64,000 nucleotides of DNA from Aldehydirespirator sp965220345 (GCA_965220345.1 OZ244822.1:2480001-2544000), one strand, 5' to 3'. Counted from the stretch's first letter, positions 26,469 to 34,739 are shown. Made by a program: numbers and translations. Notes: generated by a model not told the origin, from the letters alone.

Positions 26469-27530
26469 TCAGCGCGAACCGACAGTGGCGTGGGGCAAGT
26501 TTTCGATCATGCCCTGCGGAGTGACCGCCACGAACTCTGCCTGGCTTTGGAACTCCGCCAAATTGCGGGCGTTGGTGTAGCTCATAGCACTGCGCAAGCC
26601 CGCCATTAGCTGCAACACCAGCTTGGACACTTCGCCTTTGTAGGGCACGGTGCCTTCCACCCCTTCAGGTGCCCGGTAAGACAGATACTCCTCGTCAAGG
26701 TCCTCACCCGAACGGTCGGCGCGGGCAATCACCGCCTCGAAGCTGGCCATCCCTCGAATACGCTTCTGCAAGCCCTTGGGTCCTTGCTCTACCTCACCAG
26801 GGCTTTCTTTGGTGCCTGCCAACATGCTGCCCACCATCACAGTCGAAGCCCCTACGGCCAAAGCCTTGGCAATGTCACCAGAGCTGCGAATGCCGCCATC
26901 CGCGATCACCGGCACACCCACATCAGCGACATCGTCAATAGCTGTCAACTGGGGCACACCAACACCAGCCACAGTGCGAGTAGTGCAAACCCCACCCGGC
27001 CCGACACCCACCTTGACCGCATCAGCACCCGCTGTAACTAGGTCAAGCGCTCCTTCACGGGTGGCGACGTTGCCCGCCACCACATCCACATCGGCGAAAT
27101 TGTCTTTAAGCGCCCGCACTCCTTCAATGGAATGCTCAGAATGGCCGTGAGCGATGTCGAGAACCAACGCATCGGCACCAGCAGCCACTAGCGCTTTCGC
27201 TCGGTCAAGCATGTCACGGTCAGTGCCGACAGCAGCCCCAACCAACAGCGAAGCCTCAGCCTGTTTGACTTTTTCGACCTCACGAGCCTGTTTTTCGATC
27301 GGCAAGAAGCGGTGAATGATGCCGATGCCGCCGAGGCGCGCCATAGCAATTGCCATTTCGTGCTCACAGACGGTGTCCATGTTGGCGGCCACTACCGGCA
27401 GATCAAGTTCGACACGGCTCGATAGCCGGGTTTTGACTGACACGTCTTGGCGCGAACGGATCGACGACCGCTGCGGGACGATCAACACATCATCGAAGGT
27501 GAGCCCGGTTCGCAGCCCTTCCAAACTCAT
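26469..27530 (-). CDS. IMP dehydrogenase / GMP reductase family protein without CBS domains
   Basis: At 353 residues this enzyme lacks the CBS pair of normal IMP dehydrogenase. The catalytic loop is GVGPGGVCTTR, with the nucleophilic Cys, and the phosphate site is PVIADGGIRSSGDIAKALA. The flap segment APEGVEGTVPYKG is closer to IMP dehydrogenase than to GMP reductase. Both reactions involve GMP/IMP interconversion through a thioimidate. I cannot decide between the two. The 124-bp gap to the LLM gene holds no clear terminator. Confidence 0.85.
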   Translation of the reverse strand: MSLEGLRTGLTFDDVLIVPQRSSIRSRQDVSVKTRLSSRVELDLPVVAANMDTVCEHEMAIAMARLGGIGIIHRFLPIEKQAREVEKVKQAEASLLVGAAVGTDRDMLDRAKALVAAGADALVLDIAHGHSEHSIEGVRALKDNFADVDVVAGNVATREGALDLVTAGADAVKVGVGPGGVCTTRTVAGVGVPQLTAIDDVADVGVPVIADGGIRSSGDIAKALAVGASTVMVGSMLAGTKESPGEVEQGPKGLQKRIRGMASFEAVIARADRSGEDLDEEYLSYRAPEGVEGTVPYKGEVSKLVLQLMAGLRSAMSYTNARNLAEFQSQAEFVAVTPQGMIENLPHATVGSR

Positions 27531-27617
27531 AGCTGCCAGATCTTCCTAGCTGACTTGCAGTGGTCCTGCAACGGGTTCAGCACGGCTGCGACTCAATCAA
27601 CTTACTCGTCAATCAAC

Positions 27618-27920
27618 TCAATCGACAGAGATTTGGGCCATCAGCACAGCCCGTCGCTCGTCGAACTCTTCGAGGTCTATCTCGTCGTCGTTGTACTGTC
27701 GGTGCAGTTCTTCGACCTGAGCCATGATCTCGTCGTTGCTGGGCTTCGGACTCTGCGGCGCGACATCAACTTCTTCTTCTTCTTCGTCTCCGTTGCGCTG
27801 CGCATGCTCAAGTTCGTAAAGCTCACCCCTGCCTAGACGCTTCTGGCGTTTGGCTTCGGCGCGAGCCTTCTTGTGCATGTCCCTTTGACGCTTCGCGAAG
27901 CTGGATCGTCCTGTTGCCAT
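27618..27920 (-). CDS. Small conserved charged protein, function unknown
   Basis: This is a 100-residue protein with a very basic N-terminal third (FAKRQRDMHKKARAEAKRQKR) and an acidic C-terminal part containing a run of five Glu. It has no membrane segment or Cys. The start at 27920 is fixed by an excellent AGGAGG Shine-Dalgarno seven bases upstream. The basic helix could bind nucleic acid, but this is inference. A direct repeat of about 18 bases (GGTTGATCCAAA core) spans the ribosome binding site and the start region. No functional context is given by the neighbours. Confidence 0.65.
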   Translation of the reverse strand: MATGRSSFAKRQRDMHKKARAEAKRQKRLGRGELYELEHAQRNGDEEEEEVDVAPQSPKPSNDEIMAQVEELHRQYNDDEIDLEEFDERRAVLMAQISVD

Positions 27921-28213
27921 TTGGATCAACCTCCTTGCCACTTTGGATCAACCGCGATGGAAATGAGTTGCGATAACTCTTGGCAGTGACTCGCGGCAAT
28001 GTCTCCAGAGACGCTCCAGCTGCTTTGGGCTGGTGCTTGAGGGCTGTCCTCAACGCTGTTACTCCGAAGGCTGCTGCTCTAGCCTGGCCTCAAAAGCAGG
28101 TTAGAGCCGTTGCTTCCTAATTCCATGCTTTACCTGCGCGCTCTATGCCCGGCTTCATGTTCCAGGCTCTGTGTTCCAGGCTCTTGGTGAGCTTGCTCCG
28201 ATAGGCAGGCCAG

Positions 28214-29011
28214 TCAGTCGGCGCAAGCGAGACCGCCACCCACCACCACGGTGGCACCGGTCACATACGACCCCGCTTTTGAGACCAAATAGACCGCAGT
28301 GCCTGCCAGATCGTCGGGTTCGCCGATGCGTCCCAGCGGCACCGTGGATGCCAACTCTGCCCGAGCTTTGGGGTCGTCAAGAATGAAGGCCATCATCTTG
28401 GAGTCGAACGGCCCAGGGGCGATGGCGTTGACGGTGATGTGCTCAGATGCCAGCCGTTTAGCGAGGTGTCGAGTCAGGTGAATGATCCCCGCTTTGGAAG
28501 CTGAATAAGAGTAGGTCTCCAAGTCAGGTATCCGAATCCCATCGATTGAAGCGATATTAACGACACGAGCGGGGTCAGCAGAGCGGGCCGCGGCTCGCAG
28601 CAACCCCAGCAGTCCCTGCGTCAAAAAGAAGGGGCCGCCCAAGTTGGTGTCGATGACTTTGCTCCAGCCATGCGGCGGAAACTCATCAAGATCGACACCC
28701 CAGCTAGCCCCAGCGTTGTTGACGAGTATGTCCAGAGAGTCCCAGCGTTGGGTTACTGCCGCGGCAAAAGCTTCGCAGCCCTCAGGCGTGGACAAATCCG
28801 CAGGGATCGCCTCGCAGGGGCCTCGTGCCGACAGTTCGGCCGCGGCGGCTGTGAGCTGCTCAACCTTGCGCGCTGAGATGATCACCTGGCAGCCAGCATC
28901 AAGCAGTCCGCCAGCGATCATGTAACCCAAGCCGCGGCTGCCACCAGTGACGACTGCGGACTTGCCTTCAAGGCCAAAGAGATCAATCAGTCTCTGTGGG
29001 TTCATTGCCAT
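28214..29011 (-). CDS. Short-chain dehydrogenase/reductase
   Basis: This is a 265-residue classical SDR. It has TGGSRGLG for NAD(P) binding, NNAG, a catalytic Ser in NIASIDG and YSASKAG with Tyr and Lys. The C-terminus PLGRIGEPDDLAGTAVYLVS and GATVVVGGG are standard for 3-oxoacyl-ACP-reductase-like members. The start at 29011 is preferred to upstream codons because the homology begins there and AAAGG precedes it by about ten bases. The substrate is unknown. The 272-bp region upstream to 27942 contains a small 13-base tandem duplication and no gene. Confidence 0.88.
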   Translation of the reverse strand: MAMNPQRLIDLFGLEGKSAVVTGGSRGLGYMIAGGLLDAGCQVIISARKVEQLTAAAAELSARGPCEAIPADLSTPEGCEAFAAAVTQRWDSLDILVNNAGASWGVDLDEFPPHGWSKVIDTNLGGPFFLTQGLLGLLRAAARSADPARVVNIASIDGIRIPDLETYSYSASKAGIIHLTRHLAKRLASEHITVNAIAPGPFDSKMMAFILDDPKARAELASTVPLGRIGEPDDLAGTAVYLVSKAGSYVTGATVVVGGGLACAD

Positions 29012-29132
29012 GGTCGCCGTGCCTTTCGTGGGAAGGACCTTGGGAACTCTCTGAGCACATCGCTCATAATCGCACAAGCTGTTCGCCGGACGCATCTTAG
29101 CGCTACTACGGGTACGCCTCTAAAGTCTCAGT

Positions 29133-29174
29133 CAGTATGTGCAGCAACTCGGGCAGTATGTGCAGCAACTCGGG
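29133..29174 (+). repeat. Perfect 21-bp tandem duplication before the GDPD gene
   Basis: The 21-base unit beginning CAGTATGTGCAGC occurs twice in direct succession. Each copy contains an in-frame ATG upstream of the preferred start at 29185. Copy number could alter the number of N-terminal codons or the leader length. Confidence 0.85.
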
Positions 29175-29184
29175 AAGTCGCCAA

Positions 29185-30393
29185 ATGCCTTCAACGGCGC
29201 TGCTTGGTGCTTTAGTAGCAGTCCTAGCGCTGACGGCAGCGGCTTGCGCCAGCAGTTCAGACGACGAATCTTCTCAGAGTTCCCAGAGCGATTCCAGTCA
29301 GACCATAAGTTCGCCCACATCAACCACGGTGCCTCCCTCAACGCTGCCACCAACAACCACCACCGATGCCCCAACAACCACAACGACAACCACAGCAGCC
29401 ATTACAACAACTACCACCACGACAACAACTACGACAACGACGACTACAACAGCACCTGAGCCCACTACCACCTCATTGCCTCAACCTGAAGCTTCTACGG
29501 TGGCCGGTCTGCTGGCACTAGAACGCCCGCTGGTGATCGCGCACGCTGGCGGTGATCAGGACTATCCCCACTCCACTATCTACGCCTATACACAATCAGC
29601 GCTAGCTGGTGCCGACATCCTTGAACTTGATGTTCAGCTAACCGCTGATGGAGTGCTGATCGTCCAACATGACGACACCGTAGACCGCACTACCGGTACC
29701 ACTGGGCAGGTCAGCGCTTTGACTCTGCAAGAGATCCAAGCTCTTGACAGCGCCTACTGGTTCGCGCCCCGATATTGGGGCGATCAGACCCGTCCCGACG
29801 AGGAATACATCTACCGCGGTGTTCGCACTGGTGCGGTTGCGCCGCCTGAGGGTTACGAGCCCGACGATTTTCGTGTGGCGACATTCCGAGAGATCGCCGA
29901 GCGCTTCGAAGATCATGTGCTCAACATTGAGATCAAGATCCAAAGCGGTCCCGACGGCGAAGCAGACCCTGCTACCGGTATCGCCGCCGCTGAAGTGCTG
30001 GCAGCCGAAATCGCTGAACTGGGTCGTGAGGATTCGGTGATCGTGGCCAGCTTCGATGATGATGTGGTGTCCGCTTTTAGTGAGCTCGCACCCGATGTAG
30101 CGGTCACTCCCGGCGAGTCATCCCTGCTTGGCTGGTTTACGAACACTTCAGATCTGGACGCTTCGATTGCGGTGCTGCAAGTGCCTTACTTTTACCTGGG
30201 ACTCCAAGTGGTGAACGCCGATACCGTGGCTCGGGTTCACCAAGAAGGCCGAGAGGTTTGGGTGTGGTTCAGCGGCACTGAGGTGATTGAGAACCAAGAC
30301 TTCTATTCCGAGGTGCTAGCTCTAGGAGTGGATGGACTTGTAGCAGGCCGTCCAGCAGAAGCCGTAGCTGCGCTGACTGCTCTTGGAAATTGA
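29185..30393 (+). CDS. Glycerophosphodiester phosphodiesterase-like lipoprotein
   Basis: This 402-residue protein has an N-terminal lipoprotein signal ending in LTAAAC, then about 90 residues very rich in Thr, Ser and Pro, including an almost pure Thr run encoded by ACN repeats. This forms a likely wall-spanning linker. The catalytic GDPD domain begins at IAHAGGDQDYPHST and continues with ELDVQLTADGVLIVQHDDTVDRTTG. The usual HRG and PENT blocks read HAG and PHST, so two common residues are changed, while the Glu/Asp/His metal site remains. The expected reaction is hydrolysis of glycerophosphodiesters outside the cell. Start at 29185 has GGGAAG upstream; earlier in-frame ATGs lie in the tandem duplication. 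Confidence 0.8.
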   Translation: MPSTALLGALVAVLALTAAACASSSDDESSQSSQSDSSQTISSPTSTTVPPSTLPPTTTTDAPTTTTTTTAAITTTTTTTTTTTTTTTTAPEPTTTSLPQPEASTVAGLLALERPLVIAHAGGDQDYPHSTIYAYTQSALAGADILELDVQLTADGVLIVQHDDTVDRTTGTTGQVSALTLQEIQALDSAYWFAPRYWGDQTRPDEEYIYRGVRTGAVAPPEGYEPDDFRVATFREIAERFEDHVLNIEIKIQSGPDGEADPATGIAAAEVLAAEIAELGREDSVIVASFDDDVVSAFSELAPDVAVTPGESSLLGWFTNTSDLDASIAVLQVPYFYLGLQVVNADTVARVHQEGREVWVWFSGTEVIENQDFYSEVLALGVDGLVAGRPAEAVAALTALGN

Positions 30394-30402
30394 GATTCTC
30401 AA

Positions 30403-30419
30403 CTCTCAAGAATTGAGAG
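30403..30419. terminator. Small hairpin between convergent genes
   Basis: CTCTCAA-GAA-TTGAGAG forms a seven-base perfect stem just after the GDPD stop, between convergent genes. No T run follows, so its terminator role is tentative. Confidence 0.35.
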
Positions 30420-30486
30420 CCTCCATCAATAGTGAGGGTCTAGCCGGATCGGGGGATCCAGCCGGATAAGCGAGCGACAGCGGCGT

Positions 30487-31464
30487 TCAACGGCGACGAG
30501 CAATATCGAAACAGGCAACTGCGGCGGCGGCAGCCACGTTGAGTGATCCCAGAACGCCCTTCAGCGGGATTGAGGCCAGCACATCGCAGCGCTCTGAGAC
30601 GAGCCGTGACAGTCCCTTACCTTCTGAACCCAATACCAGCGCGACCGCTTCGCCTGCTAGGTCCAGTTCGTGTAACGGTCGGGTTCCGGCAGGGTCTAGT
30701 CCGACGGTCCACACATCGTGACGGCTCAAGTTGCGCAGCGCCACGGGAATGCCTGGCACCTGCGCGAAGTTCAGATGCTCCACAGCTCCAGCGGCGGCTT
30801 TGGTAACTGTTGCTGTGACACGAGCCGAGCGGTGACGGGGCAGCACCACCCCAGAAACTCCTGCGCATTCGGCGGTGCGCAGCACAGCCCCGAAGTTGCC
30901 GGGATCAGTGATGCTGTCAAGCACCAGCAAAAACGGTGCCTGTGCAAGCACACCTGCAGAAGGAACTACAGAAGGAGCCTGAGCCAAATCGCTGAGTTCT
31001 GTCAGCGGCAGCGGATCAGCTAACGCAACCACTCCCTGAGGGGCATCGCTTCGAGCGGTGGCATCTAGTTCCCTGCGAGGCACTTCACGAATGGCAACTC
31101 GCTGCTCACGAGCCAGTTCGACGATGTGTTCAAGGATCGGTGCCTCATCAAGGCCGGTGGCGAGCATTACCGTGCGGGTGCGGCGTTTGCCTGCTAGCAG
31201 CAGTTCTCTCACTGCGTGACGGCCTTCGACTTGCTCACCGCCAATATCACTGCGGTGGCTGCTGCGTTCTGGGCTTGCTTTGCGCTTTGCGTCACCGCTG
31301 CGTGCGCCAAGTTTGGCACCTGACCGGCTAGCTGATGAGCGGTTTTGCTGTGAGGAGCGGCCAGAGCGGTTGGTGTGTCTGGCTCTGCTAGAACGACTGC
31401 CGCCTCCAGAGCGCCTAGAACGACCGTCGCCTCCAGAGCGACTTGTGCGGTTAGGGCGAGCCAT
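30487..31464 (-). CDS. rlmB: SpoU/TrmH-family RNA 2'-O-methyltransferase (RlmB-like)
   Basis: This 325-residue enzyme probably methylates a ribose in 23S rRNA with AdoMet. The first ~75 residues are a disordered Arg/Ser tail, a common extension in actinobacterial relatives. A substrate-binding domain begins at VEGRHAVRELL, and the SPOUT domain carries LDSITDPGNFGAVLRTAECAG, LGSEGKGLS and SLNVAAAAAV (the knot). AGAGG lies six bases before the ATG. It is followed on the same strand by ispF and ispD upstream, a typical actinobacterial grouping. RlmB versus TrmH specificity is not certain. Confidence 0.88.
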   Translation of the reverse strand: MARPNRTSRSGGDGRSRRSGGGSRSSRARHTNRSGRSSQQNRSSASRSGAKLGARSGDAKRKASPERSSHRSDIGGEQVEGRHAVRELLLAGKRRTRTVMLATGLDEAPILEHIVELAREQRVAIREVPRRELDATARSDAPQGVVALADPLPLTELSDLAQAPSVVPSAGVLAQAPFLLVLDSITDPGNFGAVLRTAECAGVSGVVLPRHRSARVTATVTKAAAGAVEHLNFAQVPGIPVALRNLSRHDVWTVGLDPAGTRPLHELDLAGEAVALVLGSEGKGLSRLVSERCDVLASIPLKGVLGSLNVAAAAAVACFDIARRR

Positions 31465-31499
31465 GGGGTGCCTCTATTAACTCTTCTAACTCTTGCTGG

Positions 31500-32060
31500 C
31501 TAGGGCTGAGCTGTTGAGTGCCGCATCACTAGCGCCGATGCCATTGCCGCAATCCCTTCGCCACGGCCTAGCGCTCCCACACCTTCGGTAGTACGACCAG
31601 AGACTGTTACGGGAGCACCAGCGGCATCGCTGAGGCGTTGTTGCATCAACTCGCGCTGGGGTGCCAGCTTCGGTGAGTCAAGCACTGCCACACACGAAAC
31701 GTTGACAGGTGCCCAACCTGCGGAGCGAAGCGCTTCAACAGCTCGTCGCAACAGTTGGATGCTGTCAGCACCAGCCCAGGCAGGGTCAGTGTCGCTGAAC
31801 ATCTGGCCGATGTCATCCAAGCCAGCCGCAGACAGCAGAGCATCAATGCAGGTATGTGTGATCACATCAGCATCTGAGTGTCCTGCCAGTCCCCGATGTC
31901 CCTCGAAATGCACTCCTCCCAGCATCAGCGGGCGTTCGGTGTCGTCGCTGTAGCGGTGAATGTCGAAGCTCTGGCCGACCCGCAGCACAGGCACCAAAGG
32001 CTCAGTTCTCCCAGACTCGGGCCTCTCTGGCTCTGGCACAGGTATCACTGGCTCAGCCAT
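31500..32060 (-). CDS. ispF: 2-C-methyl-D-erythritol 2,4-cyclodiphosphate synthase
   Basis: The enzyme forms MEcPP in the non-mevalonate isoprenoid pathway. Metal and substrate motifs are present: FDIHR, GHSDADVITH, FSDTDPAWAGADS and GRTTEGVGALGRGEG. From ATG at 32060 it has 186 residues, somewhat longer than usual because of a Pro/Glu-rich N-terminal tail of about 25. Alternative GTGs lie three codons upstream. The ATG overlaps the end of ispD and has AAGG about eight bases before it, which suggests translational coupling. Confidence 0.95.
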   Translation of the reverse strand: MAEPVIPVPEPERPESGRTEPLVPVLRVGQSFDIHRYSDDTERPLMLGGVHFEGHRGLAGHSDADVITHTCIDALLSAAGLDDIGQMFSDTDPAWAGADSIQLLRRAVEALRSAGWAPVNVSCVAVLDSPKLAPQRELMQQRLSDAAGAPVTVSGRTTEGVGALGRGEGIAAMASALVMRHSTAQP

Positions 32061-32823
32061 CACCGACACCTTGAGTTGCAGCTTCAGCCAGCAAGGCTTC
32101 TGCTGTTACCAGATCATGGGATTCGGTGATCTTAAGGTTGCGGGGGTCACCCGCGACGGTCACAACGGTGGCACCAGCCGCCTCGGCCAGAGTCGCATCG
32201 TCGGTGGCATCACCGCCACCTGCATGGGCTGCTCTCAAGACATCTGCCTTGAAAGCTTGCGGAGTTTGTACAGCCACCAGCTGGTTGCGGTCAATGGCGG
32301 TACCTTCACGCCAGCGAAGAGTGTCGGTCACGCTGATCACAGGAACAGCGACATCAGCGCCGTTGCTGACAGCGGCAATAACTCGATCGAATATCCCGTT
32401 ATCGGCTAAAGGTCGAGCACCGTCATGCACCACGATGATCTCAGTATCGTCGGGAACCCGACTGAGACCGCATCGCACCGAATCCGACCTCTGTGCTCCT
32501 CCGGCTACGACTACCACTTCGCCTGAGGCATCTGAGCTGTCCTCTAGATGCCAGGCTTCAGTGTCTTCAGCGTGTGTGGCTGGAACTACCACTACCACTC
32601 CGCTGCACCAACGGGTTGTTGTTTGCACCACCCAGTCAAGCACACAGCGGTCACCAAGCGGGCTGAACTGCTTGGCACCACCGAAACGGTTACCTGCTCC
32701 GGCCGCCACAACCACAGCCCAAACCGTCTCGCCAGATTGGCTTTGCGTTTCAAGATAGCTTTTGCTCACTGCTACCAGTGTGGCCGCAACCAAGCTCTCC
32801 CCCACTTTCAGGTTTCGCGCCAC
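32053..32823 (-). CDS. ispD: 2-C-methyl-D-erythritol 4-phosphate cytidylyltransferase
   Basis: IspD couples CTP to methylerythritol phosphate, the step two before IspF. Motifs are VVVAAGAGNRFGGAKQFSPLG for nucleotide binding, VVHDGARP and VQTPQAF. The frame runs upstream to 32901, but that part overlaps the divergent antitoxin promoter. GTG at 32823 is a reasonable start, giving 256 residues with a short extra N-terminus. A later GTG or TTG is possible. The palindrome at 32839 lies just upstream and could affect both directions. Confidence 0.9.
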   Translation of the reverse strand: MARNLKVGESLVAATLVAVSKSYLETQSQSGETVWAVVVAAGAGNRFGGAKQFSPLGDRCVLDWVVQTTTRWCSGVVVVVPATHAEDTEAWHLEDSSDASGEVVVVAGGAQRSDSVRCGLSRVPDDTEIIVVHDGARPLADNGIFDRVIAAVSNGADVAVPVISVTDTLRWREGTAIDRNQLVAVQTPQAFKADVLRAAHAGGGDATDDATLAEAAGATVVTVAGDPRNLKITESHDLVTAEALLAEAATQGVGDG

Positions 32824-32838
32824 GAAGTTGAAGTCGTG

Positions 32839-32859
32839 ATGGTATCGATTCGATACCAT
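32839..32859. promoter_or_regulatory. Perfect 21-bp palindrome: antitoxin operator and bidirectional -10
   Basis: Two ten-base arms (ATGGTATCGA and its complement) flank one central T. The right half contains TACCAT (32854-32859), six bases before the second ATG of the antitoxin gene. The same hexamer occurs on the other strand facing ispD. It is a strong candidate for autoregulation by the ribbon-helix-helix protein. Confidence 0.65.
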
Positions 32860-32865
32860 TGAATG

Positions 32866-33069
32866 ATGGCTATGACACTCAGATTGAACGAAGAGGAGCA
32901 CGAGGCTCTGCGGGAACGGGCTGCGCTAGAGGGCATGTCCATGCAGGAGACGGCCCAGAGAGCGGTACGCGAGTACATCGCTAGAGCCGACCAGCGCTAC
33001 CGAGTTTCAGCAGCAGCCGAACTCATTATGGAACGCCATGACGAAGCGTTGCGGCGCCTCGGCGAGTGA
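32866..33069 (+). CDS. Ribbon-helix-helix (CopG-type) antitoxin
   Basis: This is a 67-residue protein with the N-terminal beta strand AMTLRLNEEEHEAL and a two-helix region MSMQETAQRAVREYIARAD typical of ribbon-helix-helix DNA-binding antitoxins. The C-terminal half, AAELIMERHDEALRRL, would bind the toxin. The palindrome immediately upstream supports autorepression. ATG at 32866 (the second of two adjacent ATGs) is six bases after TACCAT. It is followed with a GTGA overlap by the start of a toxin frame that is broken after 36 codons, so this antitoxin appears to be orphaned. Confidence 0.75.
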   Translation: MAMTLRLNEEEHEALRERAALEGMSMQETAQRAVREYIARADQRYRVSAAAELIMERHDEALRRLGE

Positions 33070-33176
33070 GCCGCACCTTCGAGTATCTCAGCACAGAGGA
33101 TCTCACTGAACTCGCTGGATGCTTGCTTGGGGATGAGTCGCCCTGGGTTTGGTGGAGGCTGGTTTTGTTGGGCTGA
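33066..33176 (+). pseudogene. Truncated Fic/Doc-type toxin remnant
   Basis: The 36-codon frame starts at GTG overlapping the antitoxin stop, the normal position of a toxin. Its N-terminal FEYLSTEDLTELAGCLLGD matches the way Doc/Fic toxins begin. Homology then stops and the frame ends. The Fic motif HxFxxxxGR/K is absent, so the toxin cannot be active. The identification rests on a short N-terminal stretch and on the antitoxin context. Confidence 0.5.
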
Positions 33177-33249
33177 TGCTGTGGAGGCAGCCCTTTCCCA
33201 CTTCTCCCCCGAGCCTATGATCGAGCCAAACCCAGAGGCATTCCGATGA
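33133..33249 (+). pseudogene. C-terminal gene fragment of unknown origin
   Basis: A different frame carries 38 codons ending in ALSHFSPEPMIEPNPEAFR and a TGA that overlaps the next ATG (ATGA). That arrangement and the protein-like composition suggest it is the end of a lost gene that once preceded the ADP-ribosylglycohydrolase in an operon. No family is recognised. Confidence 0.35.
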
Positions 33250-33490
33250 CCAACACGAACACAGCAACGCATGAAGAGTTGCCCCTGTTCACCAACTCCA
33301 GCCGCAACTCAACGATGAGGCCGACACATCGCTGAACAGTCCGCCTGCACGCTTGGAACCAGCAGCCGGAAACGGCCGCGAGCGAGCGCAACGAACACAA
33401 GGGTCAATGCTGTGGGCTGCTTACGGAGACGCTCTGAGCTTTAGTAGTGAGCTGACTGACCGAAAGATTGTGCCGTATCGAGATCGGTGA
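33246..33490 (+). pseudogene. Frameshifted, truncated ADP-ribosylglycohydrolase remnant
   Basis: An ATG frame (MTNTNTATHEELPLFTN) runs into a stop. A second frame, open from about 33296 to 33490, continues with QLQPQLNDEADTSLNS and then RTQGSMLWAAYGDALSF, which resembles the start of ADP-ribosylglycohydrolases (GxxxGxAxGDALG). A one-base indel near 33296 would join the two. Only the first ~80 residues remain; the 3' part is replaced by the convergent ATPase gene, whose end it overlaps. Such hydrolases often reverse ADP-ribosylation in defence operons, but this copy cannot function. Confidence 0.5.
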
Positions 33491-34643
33491 GCAGTTCGGC
33501 GAAACCAGTGAGGGGCACCACCGAGGTGTCGCTGCGTTTTTGCGGCTCGTCTCCGCCATAGACGACGACTTGTTCATTGACACCCGGGAACGACTCAGCG
33601 AGATGTCTCACGGGCGTGAACCAGTCTGAGGCGATGGTGCGGCCTGCTTTGATCTCAATGGCGGCCAGGCCTTGCGGGGTTGGGTAGAGCAGATCGACCT
33701 CAAGTCCACGTCGGTCGCGAAAGAATGTCAGACCGGGGATGCGCACCGCCGCGTTGAGGCGATGTTTGAGAGCTTCGATGACCACAAGGTTCTCGAACAG
33801 CGGCCCCCGCAGAGGATGTGCAGCAATCTGATCGGCGCTGCTGATGCCGATCAGGTAGCTCGCCAAACCCACGTCACAGAAGTAGAGCTTCGGTGAGCGG
33901 GTCACACGTTTGCGCAGTCCCGTAGCGAAGGGCTGCAAACGAAAGACGATGTCGCTGGCTTCTAGGACTGCCAGCCATTCCGCTGCTGTCGGCTGGGTCA
34001 CTCCAGCGTCGCCGCCGAGTTGCGAAAGGTTCACCAGCTGACCTACACGGCCCGCGCACAGCGTCGCGAACCGCCGGAATGCGTCGAGATCGCGGATCCC
34101 GCCGATACGGCGCACATCGCGCTCGACGTAGGTCAACCAGTAATCAGCCAACATTTCAGTCGGGTTGAGTCCCTGATCGAAAATTCGTGGGTAGCAGCCG
34201 CGGTACAAGATGTCATCGATGCGTCCGCTGGTGCCGGTGGCTTGGCATTCCGCCAACGAGAACGGCAACAAGCGCAGCATCGCTGTACGGCCAGCGAGAG
34301 ACTGGCTGACCGCCCCCGTGAGACCGAACTGCTCACTGCCGGTGAGCACGAACAAGCCATTGCGACGCTCTTCGTCGGCTAGCACCTGCAGATACGAGAG
34401 CAGATCTGGGACTCGATGTACCTCATCAAGGATCGCTCCGTCACGGAACTGCGCCAAAAAACCGCGTGGGTCTGCCGTAGCGAATTCTCGTACATGTAAC
34501 GCCTCTAGGTTCACATACTCCAGATCGGTGAAAACGCTGCGACATAGCGTCGTCTTGCCGGACTGGCGCGGGCCGGTAACCGTCACGAACGGATACTGCC
34601 CGAAAAGACGCACAAGATGCGGAGCTATCTCCCTGCTGATCAC
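33441..34643 (-). CDS. AAA ATPase with DUF4143 domain
   Basis: This is a 400-residue ATP-binding protein. Walker A is GPRQSGKTT (near residue 24), Walker B is GAILDEVHR with the following Pro-Asp-Leu, and a sensor-like VLTGSEQF follows. The C-terminal DUF4143 half contains WLAVLEASDIVFRLQPF, YFCDVGLASYL and a nuclease-like EVDLLYP...AIEIKAG pattern, given here as EVDLLY and AIEIKAG. The family is widespread and mobile but its role is not established. The start is GTG with TATGCT six bases upstream and a long palindrome beyond it. The 3' end cuts into an ADP-ribosylglycohydrolase remnant, which suggests this gene arrived later. Confidence 0.85.
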   Translation of the reverse strand: MISREIAPHLVRLFGQYPFVTVTGPRQSGKTTLCRSVFTDLEYVNLEALHVREFATADPRGFLAQFRDGAILDEVHRVPDLLSYLQVLADEERRNGLFVLTGSEQFGLTGAVSQSLAGRTAMLRLLPFSLAECQATGTSGRIDDILYRGCYPRIFDQGLNPTEMLADYWLTYVERDVRRIGGIRDLDAFRRFATLCAGRVGQLVNLSQLGGDAGVTQPTAAEWLAVLEASDIVFRLQPFATGLRKRVTRSPKLYFCDVGLASYLIGISSADQIAAHPLRGPLFENLVVIEALKHRLNAAVRIPGLTFFRDRRGLEVDLLYPTPQGLAAIEIKAGRTIASDWFTPVRHLAESFPGVNEQVVVYGGDEPQKRSDTSVVPLTGFAELLTDLDTAQSFGQSAHY

Positions 34644-34649
34644 TCCTGC

Positions 34650-34655
34650 AGCATA
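34650..34655 (-). promoter_or_regulatory. Candidate -10 box (TATGCT) for leaderless DUF4143 ATPase
   Basis: TATGCT lies six bases before the GTG start on the minus strand and directly beside the long palindrome at 34661, so a protein bound there would block transcription. Confidence 0.45.
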
Positions 34656-34660
34656 CCAAT

Positions 34661-34697
34661 AGTGGCGGATTCAAAGTACAATTTTGAATCCGCCACT
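34661..34697. promoter_or_regulatory. 37-bp palindrome with perfect 15-bp arms
   Basis: AGTGGCGGATTCAAA and its exact complement are separated by a 7-base spacer (GTACAAT). It lies immediately upstream of the -10 box of the DUF4143 ATPase, within 20 bases of its start codon. It may be an operator for a self-regulating ATPase or a cruciform/attachment site. It contains no T run and is not a typical terminator. Confidence 0.7.
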
Positions 34698-34739
34698 CAC
34701 CCATCAATTGTTGCGACTGAGTGCCGCTGATTCTTGAAC

